Positions 18,872-28,312 of a stretch of DNA of 64,000 bases are shown piece by piece (position 1 is the first letter of the stretch; every line of letters begins with the position of its first letter). The position numbers and the translations under genes were made by a program. The DNA is from Brevundimonas vesicularis (GTDB taxonomy: Bacteria > Pseudomonadota > Alphaproteobacteria > Caulobacterales > Caulobacteraceae), in assembly GCF_027105095.1 (NCBI RefSeq), contig NZ_CP114278.1, forward strand, positions 1,302,001 through 1,366,000. Direction: 5' to 3'. Under the pieces are notes generated by a model. It was not told the origin of the DNA. It did not search any database and saw nothing but the letters and a program-made list of their open reading frames with translations.

Positions 18872-19897
18872 ATGAACCTGACCAATGTCGCCATTCGCCA
18901 GCTTCAGGACGCGCCGTTCCCGGACTTCGTGACGCGTCCGGCGATCGACAGCCTGGTGACGGAGGCCAGAAAGCGTCTGGATCGCGACGGGCCGCATGAC
19001 GAGGCGGCCTTTGCGCGCGAAATGGCGCAGCGCGCCATTGCCGAACATACGGATGCGGCGAACCAGCAGCATTACGAACTGCCGCCGGAGTTCTTCCAAC
19101 TGTGCCTGGGCAAGCGGCTGAAATACTCCTGCTGTCTCTATCCCACGGGCCGCGAGACGCTGGATCAGGCGGAGGAGGCGGCGCTGGCCGAGACCTGCGC
19201 CCATGCCGATCTGAAGGACGGCCAGACGATCCTGGAGATGGGCTGCGGCTGGGGCTCGCTGTCGCTGTGGATGGCCGAGACCTATCCGAATGCGAAGATC
19301 ACGGCGGTGTCGAACAGCCATGGCCAACGCGGCCATATCGAAGCGCAGGCGGCGGCGCGGGGGCTGACCAATCTGACGGTCATCACCCAGGACATGAACG
19401 CCTTCGACACCCAGCAGCGCTTCGACCGCATCGTCTCGGTGGAGATGTTTGAGCATATGGCCAACTGGCGCGCCCTGCTGACCAAGGCGAGACGCTGGCT
19501 GACGCCGGATGGGCGCATGTTCATCCACGTCTTCACCCACCGCGACGCGCCCTATCGGTTCGACCATACCGACAGCGGCGACTTCATCGCCCAGCATTTC
19601 TTCACCGGCGGCGTCATGCCCAGCCATGGCCTGATCCGACAGTTTCCCGACCTGTTCGCGGTCGAGCAGGAATGGACCTGGAACGGCGGTCACTATGCGA
19701 AGACCGCCAACGACTGGCTGGCGAACATGGACCGGAACGCCCCGCGGATCGCGGTGTTGATGCGTGAGACCTATGGCGACGACGCCAAACTTTGGACCCG
19801 TCGCTGGCGGCGGTTCTATCTGGCGACGGCCAGTCTGTTCGGAAACGACGAGGGCCGCACCTGGGCGGTCAGCCACTATCGACTGAAGCCGGCTTAA
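18872..19897 (+). CDS. Cyclopropane-fatty-acid synthase-like SAM methyltransferase
   Basis: The product has 341 residues from the ATG at 18872 (the open frame runs upstream, without family features). The SAM site EMGCGWGSLSLWMAE is at about residues 125-140, preceded by NQQHYELPPEFFQLCLGKRLKYSCCLYP and followed by SVEMFEHM and HVFTHRDAPYRFD. These features match the CFA synthase superfamily, and this version resembles the CFA-like/coclaurine N-methyltransferase-like group more than classical E. coli Cfa, which is longer. The substrate is unknown. The DUF2177 gene 11 nt downstream is a common partner. Confidence 0.85.
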   Translation: MNLTNVAIRQLQDAPFPDFVTRPAIDSLVTEARKRLDRDGPHDEAAFAREMAQRAIAEHTDAANQQHYELPPEFFQLCLGKRLKYSCCLYPTGRETLDQAEEAALAETCAHADLKDGQTILEMGCGWGSLSLWMAETYPNAKITAVSNSHGQRGHIEAQAAARGLTNLTVITQDMNAFDTQQRFDRIVSVEMFEHMANWRALLTKARRWLTPDGRMFIHVFTHRDAPYRFDHTDSGDFIAQHFFTGGVMPSHGLIRQFPDLFAVEQEWTWNGGHYAKTANDWLANMDRNAPRIAVLMRETYGDDAKLWTRRWRRFYLATASLFGNDEGRTWAVSHYRLKPA

Positions 19898-19908
19898 GGG
19901 AGACGAGG

Positions 19909-20322
19909 ATGATCAAATATGTCGCGGCCTATCTCGGGGCCGGCCTGACCTTTGCAGCCATCGATTTCGTCTGGCTGACCACCATGACGAACCGGCTGTA
20001 CAAGCCCGTCATCGGGCCGATCATGGCCGACAAGCCGGACATGAAGGCGGCGGTGGCCTTCTATCTGATCTCCATCGCCGGGACCGTGTTTCTGGCGATT
20101 GCGCCAGCCCTGAAAGACGGGAACTGGACGCGGGCGGCGATCAACGGGGCGGTGCTGGGCTTCGTCGCCTACGCCACCTATGACCTGACCAACCAAGCGA
20201 CGCTGTCGGTTTGGCAGACCAAGCTGACGATCATCGACCTGATGTGGGGCACGGTTCTGACCACGCTGTCGGCGACCGGCGGCTATTTCGCCGCCCGGTG
20301 GGCCGAGGGCCGTTTCGGATAA
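19909..20322 (+). CDS. DUF2177 family membrane protein
   Basis: The product has 137 residues with four hydrophobic segments. The N-terminal AAIDFVWLTTM and the central ATYDLTNQATLSVW are hallmarks of DUF2177. The function is unknown; the family often sits beside CFA-like methyltransferases, as here, which suggests a membrane-lipid role. The ribosome site GGGAGACGAGG precedes the ATG. Confidence 0.85.
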   Translation: MIKYVAAYLGAGLTFAAIDFVWLTTMTNRLYKPVIGPIMADKPDMKAAVAFYLISIAGTVFLAIAPALKDGNWTRAAINGAVLGFVAYATYDLTNQATLSVWQTKLTIIDLMWGTVLTTLSATGGYFAARWAEGRFG

Positions 20323-20426
20323 AAGCCGCAAGCCAAGCCTGAGCTTGCGAACATCGTTAAGCGTGTTATGGCTCCCGTCTGGGTTGATCGCGGGGGCGGC
20401 AGTTGGGGGATGGCAGGCACCGGTTG

Positions 20427-21677
20427 ATGTCGGCGCGGGGCGCGGCCGATGCGGGCTGGGTCTATGGCGCGCACGTCGCCCGCTATGTGTCGCCGCTGCT
20501 GCTCTATCCGGTTCTGACGCGACGCCTGGGGCTGGAAGGGTTCGGGGTGTTCGCGTCGGCCATCGCCGTGGCCTTGGTCGTGTCGGTGCTTGTCGATTTC
20601 GGGCAGTCGCTGTCGGGGCCGCGTGACATCGCCGGAGCCGTCGAAGGGCGCGGCGCCCTGGTGGGCCAAGCCCTGGCGATGCGCGGCGTGCTGATCCTGC
20701 CCGCCGCTGCCGTCGGCGTCGGTCTGGCGGCCTTGAATCCGGTGCTGGAAGGCGCGACCGTCGTCGTGGCCATGGCGGTCGTGCTGGGCATCGGGCAGGG
20801 GGCCAGCCTGCTGTGGTTCTTTCAGGGCATTCGCGATCCCGGTCCGGCGGCGATGCTGGAGGTTGGCTTCGCTATAGCCGCGACGGGAGCCGTTCTGGCG
20901 ATGCCCGGTCTGGGCGTCGGCGGCGTGATGGCCGTCCAGGCGGGCGGCGTCTGGGCCGGATGGGTCGCGACCGGCCTCCTGCTGCTGCGACGGCAGGCGG
21001 TTCAGGCGCCGGAACGGGGCTTTGTGCGACGCGTGCTGAGCCAGGGCGGTCCGCTGTTCGCCAGTCGGGCGGTCATCGTCGCCTATACCGGGGCGGGTGT
21101 TCTGGTCGTCGCGGCGCTGGCCGGGCCGGCGCAGGCGGCGCTGTACGGGGCGGCGGACCGGCTGGTCGCGGCGTCCGGATCGCTGATGCGGCCGCTGGCC
21201 GGTCTGATTGCGCCCCGGATCGCCGGACTGCTGGGACAGGATCAGGCGGCGGCGTTTCGCACGGCGCGGTGCACGCTGGTCGCCTCGACCGGCGCGTTCG
21301 TGCTGCTGGCGGCGGCGCTGACGCTGGCGGCGCCGCTGCTGATCCGTCTGTTGTTCGGGCCGGGGTTTGCGGGCGCCGTCGAGGTGCTGCGTCTGTTGGC
21401 CTGGGTGCTGCCGCTGGTGGCCGTCAGCCAGGTGCTGGGGCTGCATCTGATGAACCCGCTGCGGATGGATGGACGGTTCGCGCTGATCGTGGCGCTGGGT
21501 TGTGTCGCGACGCTGGGGCCGGCGGTGGTGCTGGTGCCCGGCCTTGGCGCGGTCGGGATGGCGGGCGCGCGGATCATCGGCGAGGCGGCGGTGGTCGTGG
21601 CGTGTCTAATCGGGTTGAGGGCGCATTGGGGCGCGTTGTTCCAGACCGACGGGAGGCGCGATGTCCCGGCGATATGA
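20427..21677 (+). CDS. Polysaccharide flippase (Wzx-like, MATE/MOP fold)
   Basis: The product has 416 residues with about 12 hydrophobic segments. The N-terminal YVSPLLLYPVLTRRLGLEGFGVFA is typical of oligosaccharide flippases of the PST/Wzx type, which move lipid-linked sugar repeat units across the inner membrane. It starts a run of five overlapping rightward genes for a polysaccharide: flippase, glf, glycosyltransferase, polymerase/ligase, glycosyltransferase. The ATG at 20427 is chosen over a TTG eight codons upstream. Confidence 0.82.
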   Translation: MSARGAADAGWVYGAHVARYVSPLLLYPVLTRRLGLEGFGVFASAIAVALVVSVLVDFGQSLSGPRDIAGAVEGRGALVGQALAMRGVLILPAAAVGVGLAALNPVLEGATVVVAMAVVLGIGQGASLLWFFQGIRDPGPAAMLEVGFAIAATGAVLAMPGLGVGGVMAVQAGGVWAGWVATGLLLLRRQAVQAPERGFVRRVLSQGGPLFASRAVIVAYTGAGVLVVAALAGPAQAALYGAADRLVAASGSLMRPLAGLIAPRIAGLLGQDQAAAFRTARCTLVASTGAFVLLAAALTLAAPLLIRLLFGPGFAGAVEVLRLLAWVLPLVAVSQVLGLHLMNPLRMDGRFALIVALGCVATLGPAVVLVPGLGAVGMAGARIIGEAAVVVACLIGLRAHWGALFQTDGRRDVPAI

Positions 21678-22809
21678 CTGGTTGATCGTCGGCGCCGGTT
21701 TCACCGGGGCGGTGGTCGCCGAACGACTGGCGCGCGGACTGGACCAGAGCGTGCTGGTGATCGATCAGCGCGACCATGTCGGCGGCAATGCGTACGACCG
21801 GCGCGATGCGGGCGGCCGGCTGATCCATCCCTATGGCCCGCACGTGTTCCACACCAACAGCGCGCGAATCTTCGACTATCTAAGCCAGTTCACGGCATGG
21901 CGGCCCTATGCCCATCGGGTTCAGGGGCAGGTGGATGGACGGCGGGTTCCGCTGCCGTTCAATCTGGATTCGATCGAGACGCTGTTTCCAGCCGCAACGG
22001 CCGAGCGGATGACGCAGGCCTTGGTCCAGCGGTTCGGTTTGGGTGCGCGGCCCAGCATTCATGACCTGCGACAGGCGGGGGACGATCCGGATCTGAGGCG
22101 GCTGGGCGACTATGTCTTCGACAAGGTGTTTGCTGGATACACCGCCAAACAGTGGGGCCTGCCGGTCGAGGCGCTGGACGCCTCGATCACCGCGCGGGTG
22201 CCGATCGCGGTCAGCCGTGACGACCGCTATTTCGTCGACCGCTATCAGGCCATGCCGCGCGACAGCTATGGGGCGCTGTTCCAGCGGATGCTGGACCATC
22301 CGAACATCACGGTGTCGCTGAACACGCCGATGGATCAGGTGGGGGCGGGGTCGTGGGACCGGATGGTCTATTGCGGCGCGCTGGACGACTATTTCGGCCG
22401 GTCGGTCGGGGCCTTGCCCTATCGCAGCGTGCGGTTCGACCATCAGGTCGTGGACGTCGAGGACGGCCTGCCGGTCGGGACAGTCAACTATCCCAACGAC
22501 TTCGACTTCACGCGCATCACCGATTTCCGCCACCTGACCGGCGAGCGCGGGCCGACGACGGCGACGGTGACCGAATATCCGATGGCTTATGAGGCGGGCG
22601 TGAACGACCCCTATTATCCGATCCTGACGGAGGCGTCGCGCGCGTTGGCGGGGCAATATCGCGCGATGGCGGCGACGCTGGCGGGCAAGGTCTGGTTCGC
22701 CGGGCGGCTGGCCGATTTTCAATACTACAACATGGACCAGGCAGTCGGGCGGGCGCTGAGCCTGGTCGAGAAATCGCTGGCGCCGGCCATCGCCCGGATG
22801 GCGGCATGA
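21661..22809 (+). CDS. glf: UDP-galactopyranose mutase
   Basis: The product has 382 residues, the standard length. It has an N-terminal FAD site (DWLIVGAGFTGAVVAERLA), then HVGGNAYD, and HPYGPHVFHTNS. The later GYTAKQWGLPVEAL and the C-terminal GRLADFQYYNMDQAVGRAL are diagnostic for Glf. It converts UDP-galactopyranose to UDP-galactofuranose, so the local glycan should contain galactofuranose. It overlaps the flippase by 17 nt and the next gene by 4 nt. Confidence 0.95.
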   Translation: MSRRYDWLIVGAGFTGAVVAERLARGLDQSVLVIDQRDHVGGNAYDRRDAGGRLIHPYGPHVFHTNSARIFDYLSQFTAWRPYAHRVQGQVDGRRVPLPFNLDSIETLFPAATAERMTQALVQRFGLGARPSIHDLRQAGDDPDLRRLGDYVFDKVFAGYTAKQWGLPVEALDASITARVPIAVSRDDRYFVDRYQAMPRDSYGALFQRMLDHPNITVSLNTPMDQVGAGSWDRMVYCGALDDYFGRSVGALPYRSVRFDHQVVDVEDGLPVGTVNYPNDFDFTRITDFRHLTGERGPTTATVTEYPMAYEAGVNDPYYPILTEASRALAGQYRAMAATLAGKVWFAGRLADFQYYNMDQAVGRALSLVEKSLAPAIARMAA

Positions 22810-23720
22810 GCACGTCGGTTTGGGCGGTGGTGGTGACGTGGAACCGGCGCGCGCTGCTGGAGCAATGTCTGGCGCATCTGATCGCCCAGACGCGGCATTG
22901 CGACGGCGTGGTGGTGGTCGACAACGCCAGCGACGACGGCACCGCCGAGATGCTGGCCGACGCCTGGGCGGGGCAGGCGATGGTGGTGCGGATGCCGGTG
23001 AACACGGGCGGGGCGGGCGGCTTCAACGCCGGCATTCGCGCGGCGATCGAAGCGGGGGCCGACCGGGTCTGGCTGATGGACGACGACGTGCTGGCGGCGC
23101 CGGATGCCTTGGAGGCCTTGCTGGCGGCGGAAGCGGGGCTGGCGGATGAGGGCGTCGTTCCGGCCTTCCTGTGTTCCAGCGTGAGGTCGCCTGAGGGGCA
23201 TCTGACCAATACGCCCGAGATCGATCGGCGCGAGAATGTGCTGGGCTATCCGGCCTGGGGCGAGCGGCTGGAGCAGGGGATTGTGTCGGTGCGGCAGGCG
23301 ACGTTCGTGTCGGTTCTGGTCAGCCGCGCGGCGGTCATGCGGCACGGCCTGCCGCTGGCGCCCATGTTCATCTGGGGCGACGATACGGAATATACGCTGC
23401 GGCTGGCGCGCGAGGGGCCGGGCTATCTGATCGCGGCCAGCCGGGTCGAGCATGTGCGCGCGGCGCCGGGACGGCTGACCATCGAGACCGAGCCGGATGC
23501 GCGGCGCGAACGACTGCATCGCTATCTGACGCGCAACGTCATCCTGGCCAAGCGGCGGCACGAGGGGCGGCGCTCGGCGCTGCGCTATGCCGCGTCGCGG
23601 CTAAGGCTGGCGGGTCGGCTGGCGCTGGGCGGACGCTGGCGCAAGGCCGGGGTGCTGGTCGCGGGCGTGGTGGACGGGGCGCGGTTCGATCCCGAGGTCG
23701 AGCATTGCAGGCCGTCCTGA
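22806..23720 (+). CDS. GT2 glycosyltransferase, galactofuranosyltransferase-like
   Basis: The product has 304 residues with a GT-A fold: VVVTWNRRALLEQCL at the start, VVVDNASDDGT, and the metal-binding triplet in VWLMDDDVLAAPDAL (Asp92-94). The MDDD form and the later MFIWGDDTEYTLRLAREGPG resemble GlfT-type galactofuranosyltransferases, which fits the adjacent glf. The acceptor is unknown. ATGA overlap with glf. Confidence 0.85.
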   Translation: MSTSVWAVVVTWNRRALLEQCLAHLIAQTRHCDGVVVVDNASDDGTAEMLADAWAGQAMVVRMPVNTGGAGGFNAGIRAAIEAGADRVWLMDDDVLAAPDALEALLAAEAGLADEGVVPAFLCSSVRSPEGHLTNTPEIDRRENVLGYPAWGERLEQGIVSVRQATFVSVLVSRAAVMRHGLPLAPMFIWGDDTEYTLRLAREGPGYLIAASRVEHVRAAPGRLTIETEPDARRERLHRYLTRNVILAKRRHEGRRSALRYAASRLRLAGRLALGGRWRKAGVLVAGVVDGARFDPEVEHCRPS

Positions 23721-24943
23721 GCGCATCACGACACGGAAAGCTGCGGTGGTCGCAGGTGCGCGCGGCCTATGAGCGGATGGCGTTGGGCTTGCTGGGCGTG
23801 GGCGTGACCTTGCCGCTGTTTCTGACGCCGGGGCAGGTCAGCGGGCCGCGGCTGGGGGATCTGGCGCTGGCGATCGGCTTGCCGCTGGTAGGTGTGACGT
23901 GGCGAGGCATGGCGCCGGTTCTGAGGGCGGCGGGCGTGGTCGCGGCGACGTTCTTGGCGATGACGCTGCTGGTGCAGGTCGCGCAGGGCGGCGATCGGCT
24001 GAATGTCGGGGATCTGGCCTTCTGGTTTCGATGGATCACCTCGGCGCTGGCGGGGCCGGCTGTGGCGAGCCTGATCCTGAGGGATGAACGACGGCGGCGG
24101 CTGTTCCTCTGGGCCATGCTGGCGGGCGCGGGGTTTCATCTGGCGACCTATGGGCTGGCGATGCTGGTCGGGCTGGAGCCTTTGCAGGCCGTGGGGCTGG
24201 CGTCGCCGCGTGCGATGGTGACCACCACGGCCGCGCAGGTGCGGCTGACGACCCTGGCCGAGCATCCGAATGCGGCGATGGTGATGATCGGACTGGCGGT
24301 CCCGGCAGGCGTGATGCTGGCGGGACGGCGCTGGGCGCGGCGCGGGACGACGTGGGGCGGCGTCGGCGTGGCGGCGCTGGGGTTCGTCAGCACCCTGTCG
24401 CGGGGCGGCATGATGGTGGCGATGCTTGCGGGGCTGACGAGGATGGTCGTTGGTTGGCGCTGGCGCGAGCAGGTTCGGCCGCTGGGCGTGGCGCTGACGG
24501 TCTGTGTGCTGGCGGCGGGCGCGATGGCTTTGCAGGCGGGGCGGTTCGACCTCGACGGCGGCCGGTTTGCGGGACGGTTCGATAGGGTAGCGTTGCAGGA
24601 CAATCTGGCCGGACGCATGCTGACCTGGACGCGGACGGTCGATCTGATCGTGGAGAGGCCGATGGGGACGGGGTGGTCGTCGGCGGACGAGATGGGGGCG
24701 TTTCGGGCGCTGTCGGTCAGCCACAACGGCTATCTGTTCACCGCGCGGACGGCGGGCGTTATGAGCGCGCTGGTGCTGCTGGGGCTGCATCTGGCGTCGG
24801 CTGCGCGGCTGGACGCGCTGACGCCGCTGTCGGTCTATGTGCTGGCGGCGATGTTCGGCGAGGACCTGACGCAGGGGGCGGGGATGGTCTTCCTGTGCTG
24901 TCTGGTGGGCGTCCTGGCGTGGCGAAGGCCGCTGGCGCCGTGA
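23705..24943 (+). CDS. O-antigen polymerase/ligase-like membrane protein
   Basis: The product has 412 residues from a TTG at 23705 (a GTG at 23756 is an alternative). About ten hydrophobic segments and a large loop around residues 270-340 are seen, the layout of Wzy polymerases and WaaL ligases. GFVSTLSRGGMMVAMLAG and RPMGTGWSSADEMGAF...SHNGYLFTARTAG contain the conserved Ser-Arg-Gly and His-Asn features of the O-antigen ligase domain. Polymerase and ligase cannot be separated by eye. Confidence 0.78.
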   Translation: MQAVLSASRHGKLRWSQVRAAYERMALGLLGVGVTLPLFLTPGQVSGPRLGDLALAIGLPLVGVTWRGMAPVLRAAGVVAATFLAMTLLVQVAQGGDRLNVGDLAFWFRWITSALAGPAVASLILRDERRRRLFLWAMLAGAGFHLATYGLAMLVGLEPLQAVGLASPRAMVTTTAAQVRLTTLAEHPNAAMVMIGLAVPAGVMLAGRRWARRGTTWGGVGVAALGFVSTLSRGGMMVAMLAGLTRMVVGWRWREQVRPLGVALTVCVLAAGAMALQAGRFDLDGGRFAGRFDRVALQDNLAGRMLTWTRTVDLIVERPMGTGWSSADEMGAFRALSVSHNGYLFTARTAGVMSALVLLGLHLASAARLDALTPLSVYVLAAMFGEDLTQGAGMVFLCCLVGVLAWRRPLAP

Positions 24944-26151
24944 GGGTGCTGATCGTCAACACCCTGTATCCGCCGGCGCAGGTGGGCGGGGCGGAACGCA
25001 GCGTGGCGCAGTTGGCCCAAGGGCTGAGGCGGGCGGGCGTCGAGGCGTCGGTGCTGACGCTGACGCCGGGGCGCGAGACGGTGCACGAACGGATCGACGG
25101 CGTGCCCGTGCAGCGCCTGCCGCTGCGAAATCTGTACTGGCCCTATGACGGCGCGCGGCGGTCGGCGGTCCGGCGGGCGGTCTGGCATGGGTTGGAGGCG
25201 GCCAATCCGCTGATGGATCAGGCGGTGGATAGGGCGGTCGCGCGGGTGCGGCCGGATCTGATCCATCTGCATCTGATGACGGGATTTTCGCTGTCGGTCT
25301 ATCGCGCGGCGGCGCTGTGGGATCTGCCGCTGGTGCAGACGCTGAGGGACTGGTCGATGCTGTGCGCGCGGGCGTCGCTGTTTCGACGCGGACGGCGTTG
25401 CGAGCGGCGGTGTGGGTCGTGCGTGTTGCTGACCGCGGGCAGGCGGGCGCGGTCGCAAGGGGTGGATCATGTCATCGGCCTGAGCGGGCCTGTGCTGGAG
25501 ACGCACCGGGCGGCGGGATATTTTCGGCGGACGCCGGCGTCGGTGATAGGCAATGCAGCGGGTGCGGCGGCGATCGCGCCGAAACCATCGCTGGTCGAGG
25601 CGCCGACGATGCGGTTCGGGTTCCTGGGGCGGGTCGAGCCGGAAAAGGGGATCGAGGTTCTGCTGACGGCGACGAAAACGTTGGACGGCGACTGGAGATT
25701 AATGATCGCCGGGCGGGGCGACGCGGACTACTTGCAGGCGTTGAGGCGGGCGTATGCGGATCCGCGCATCGTCTGGCTGGGGCAGGTGGAGGCGGCGGCG
25801 TTCTGGCCCAAGGTGGATGTGCTGGTCGCGCCGGCGCTGTGGGCCGAGCCGTTCGGACGCAGCGTCGCGGAGGCGGTTCAGCAGGGGCGGGGCGTGATCG
25901 CCTCGCGCATCGGCGGCTTGCCGGAGGCGGCGCAGGGGGCAGGGGTGTCAGCCCTGGTGGAACCGGGGGATACAGGCGCGCTGACGGCGGCGATGCAGGC
26001 GGCTGTGGACCAGCCGGAACGCTGGCGTTTCGCGGCGGTCGGTGCGCCGGCCTGGACCGAGGCGTCGATCGTCGAGGCCCACAGGGCCGTTTATCGTCAG
26101 GTGCTGAGCAGAAGGTCTTTGATGATTTCGGCCGAGCGGGACCAGGCGTAA
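24940..26151 (+). CDS. GT4 family glycosyltransferase
   Basis: The product has 403 residues from a GTG in a GTGA overlap with the previous gene. The N-terminus VGGAERSVAQLAQGLRRAG and the C-terminal GFLGRVEPEKGIEVLL and APALWAEPFGRSVAEAVQQG (the E-x7-E-like nucleotide-sugar site) mark a retaining GT-B enzyme. A Cys-rich insert at about residues 140-170 (LCARASL...CERRCGSC) resembles that of other GT4 enzymes with this subtype. Its 3' end overlaps the convergent glycosyltransferase gene by 55 nt. Confidence 0.85.
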   Translation: MRVLIVNTLYPPAQVGGAERSVAQLAQGLRRAGVEASVLTLTPGRETVHERIDGVPVQRLPLRNLYWPYDGARRSAVRRAVWHGLEAANPLMDQAVDRAVARVRPDLIHLHLMTGFSLSVYRAAALWDLPLVQTLRDWSMLCARASLFRRGRRCERRCGSCVLLTAGRRARSQGVDHVIGLSGPVLETHRAAGYFRRTPASVIGNAAGAAAIAPKPSLVEAPTMRFGFLGRVEPEKGIEVLLTATKTLDGDWRLMIAGRGDADYLQALRRAYADPRIVWLGQVEAAAFWPKVDVLVAPALWAEPFGRSVAEAVQQGRGVIASRIGGLPEAAQGAGVSALVEPGDTGALTAAMQAAVDQPERWRFAAVGAPAWTEASIVEAHRAVYRQVLSRRSLMISAERDQA

Positions 26152-27152
26152 CGATCGGCGCGGCGAAGGCCGGCGTCGCGACGGGCGACATCCGGTCGGC
26201 TGAGCAGTTCAGCCATATGGGCGGCCAGGGCGGCGTCGTCGGCGGGGGCGAAATAGAGGGCGGCGTCGGCGCAGACCTCGCGCGTGGCGGGAATGTCGGA
26301 GGCGATGACCGGACAGCCGAGGCTCATCGCCTCCAGCGGCGGGATGCCGAAGCCTTCGTAGAGACTGGGAAAGACGAGGGCCTGCGCGCCGCCGAGCAGG
26401 GCGGCGATTTCTGCGTCCGAGCGACGGCCGGCGAAGGTCAGGCGCGGGTCGGCCGGAAAGGCGGAACGGTCGAAGACGGCGCCAGGTCGGTCGCCGACGA
26501 GGACCAGCCTAACGGCGGGGTCTGCAAGATGGGACAGGGCGCGAATGGCGAGGGCGAGATTCTTGTTCGGCGTCAGATTACCCAGGCCCAAGAAGTAGGG
26601 ACGCATCGTCAGGCCTAGGCTTTCGATGACGGCCGGGTCCGGCGTGATGTTGCGAAGATGGTCGGCGCTGTTCGGGGCGACAGCGATGCTGTCGGGCGAC
26701 AGGTTTAGGACCGAGGCCAACTCGCGCCGGGAAAACGCGGAGACGGTCGCCAGCCGCGCCCGGCGCGCCAGGATCCTGTTTAGGGCGCGGTGAAAGGCGG
26801 CGTAGCCTGTTCGGAAATGCTCAGGAGGACGAAAGACGGCGGCGTCGTGGATGACGACGATCTGCCGCCGGTGCAGCACCGGACCCGAACCCCCTAACGA
26901 AAGCAGCCGGCCATGGCGCGCGGTCCAGGCCAGGGCGGTCTGTTCCCACAGATGGCCGCCTGCGCCCGCGATCGTGCGGGTCGGGATGTTGAGCAGGTTC
27001 GGTTTCTCGGCGCTGGGGGGCGTCAGCAGGACGTAGCGGTCGGCGGCGTCGGGGCGCTGGTCCAGGGCGCGGACGATCTGACGCGCATAGCGCTGAACCC
27101 CGCTCATCGGCTGGGTCAGGAAGCGGCCGTTGATGAAGATGGGTTCAGCCAC
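26097..27152 (-). CDS. GT4 family glycosyltransferase
   Basis: The product has 351 residues from a GTG at 27152. Starts further upstream add sequence without family features. FINGRFLTQPMSGVQRYARQIV is typical of the mannosyl/rhamnosyl-like GT4 group, and GLGNLTPNKNLALAIRAL plus FPSLYEGFGIPPLEAMSLG form the donor site. It overlaps the upstream gene by 8 nt and the convergent GT4 gene by 55 nt. Confidence 0.85.
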   Translation of the reverse strand: MAEPIFINGRFLTQPMSGVQRYARQIVRALDQRPDAADRYVLLTPPSAEKPNLLNIPTRTIAGAGGHLWEQTALAWTARHGRLLSLGGSGPVLHRRQIVVIHDAAVFRPPEHFRTGYAAFHRALNRILARRARLATVSAFSRRELASVLNLSPDSIAVAPNSADHLRNITPDPAVIESLGLTMRPYFLGLGNLTPNKNLALAIRALSHLADPAVRLVLVGDRPGAVFDRSAFPADPRLTFAGRRSDAEIAALLGGAQALVFPSLYEGFGIPPLEAMSLGCPVIASDIPATREVCADAALYFAPADDAALAAHMAELLSRPDVARRDAGLRRADRYAWSRSAEIIKDLLLST

Positions 27153-28242
27153 CGAGACGTCGGCGGGCGAAGGCGTCGCGGTAGATTTGGACGGTTTGTT
27201 CGGCCATGCCTGAGGCGGACAGCAGGCCCGGCGCAATCGGCAGGGGAACGACGCGGCTGGTCAGCGCGGCGCGCATCGCCTCGGCCAGATGATCGGGCGA
27301 GGCGTCGACGGGCAGGCGGTCGATGCGCGCGCCAGCCTGGATCAGACGCCCGATCCCGCCGACGTCGGTGCAGACGATCGGCAGGCCCAAGGCGGCCGCC
27401 TCGATCATGGCGTAGGAATCGGCCTCGTAACGGCTGGTCATGGCGAAAAGATCGAAGCCCGCCATCAAAGGCCCGGCGCCGCGTGAACCCAGCAGACGGA
27501 GGACGTCGCCGCCGGCGGTCCTGACCGCCGAGGCCAGATCACCGTCGCCGATCATGACGCCGATGATGCGCGGATCGATGGCGTTCGCTCGGCGGACGGC
27601 GTGAGCGAACCGGACGGCGTCTTTCTGAGCGCAAAGCCGGCCGACGAAGCCGACGACCAGAGCGTCCTCGGGAACGCCAAGGGCTTGGCGGGCTGCGAGA
27701 AGATCGTTGGCGGGGGGCGCGGCAAGGCCGTTGGGGACGACGTGCAAGCGGTTTCCGCCGAGCCCCCAGCGACGGGCGACGACGGCTTCTTCTTCAGAGA
27801 CGGCAATGATGGCGTCGTCGGACCGGGCCAAAAGCGCCTCAGTCGCGCCGGCGATGATCGTCGTCAGGCTGTCCGGGCCCATCATCGGCAGGGCGTGAGG
27901 GGTGTAGATCTTGGCGGCGCCGGGCGCTTGGGCCAGGCGGACCAGGGCGCCGGCCTTGGCGCTGTGACCGTGAACGATCTCGAACGGGCCAAGACGCGCG
28001 ATCAGGCGGTTCAGGGCGTGAAGGGCGGCGACGTCCCACGGTCCGACGCTGCGTCGGATCGGCAGGCGTTCATTGGCGTGGAGGGGAAGGGCGGCGACCG
28101 CGGCCTCGAACCAAGGCTCTGCGCGGCGTGGCGACCAGATCAGGGACACCTGATGGCCGCTTCCGATCAGGGCGCGGGCCAGATCGACCACATGACGCCC
28201 CGAGCCGCCGCCGGACGGCTCGATGACCAGAAGAATGCGCAA
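27145..28242 (-). CDS. GT4 family glycosyltransferase
   Basis: The product has 365 residues. MRILLVIEPSGGGSGRHVVDLARALIGSGH gives the acceptor-side glycine-rich start of a GT-B enzyme, GFVGRLCAQKDAVRFAHAV and MTSRYEADSYAMIEAAALGLP the donor side. It heads the leftward pair of glycosyltransferases that faces the five-gene rightward operon. Together they supply three or four sugar transfers for one surface glycan, which is inferred from clustering. Confidence 0.85.
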   Translation of the reverse strand: MRILLVIEPSGGGSGRHVVDLARALIGSGHQVSLIWSPRRAEPWFEAAVAALPLHANERLPIRRSVGPWDVAALHALNRLIARLGPFEIVHGHSAKAGALVRLAQAPGAAKIYTPHALPMMGPDSLTTIIAGATEALLARSDDAIIAVSEEEAVVARRWGLGGNRLHVVPNGLAAPPANDLLAARQALGVPEDALVVGFVGRLCAQKDAVRFAHAVRRANAIDPRIIGVMIGDGDLASAVRTAGGDVLRLLGSRGAGPLMAGFDLFAMTSRYEADSYAMIEAAALGLPIVCTDVGGIGRLIQAGARIDRLPVDASPDHLAEAMRAALTSRVVPLPIAPGLLSASGMAEQTVQIYRDAFARRRLGG

Positions 28243-28312
28243 TGTCGTCCCCCGACGATGGCTCAGTGTTGCAACTGAAAGCCATCATCGGGAAACGTCA
28301 AGATTGAGTGCT

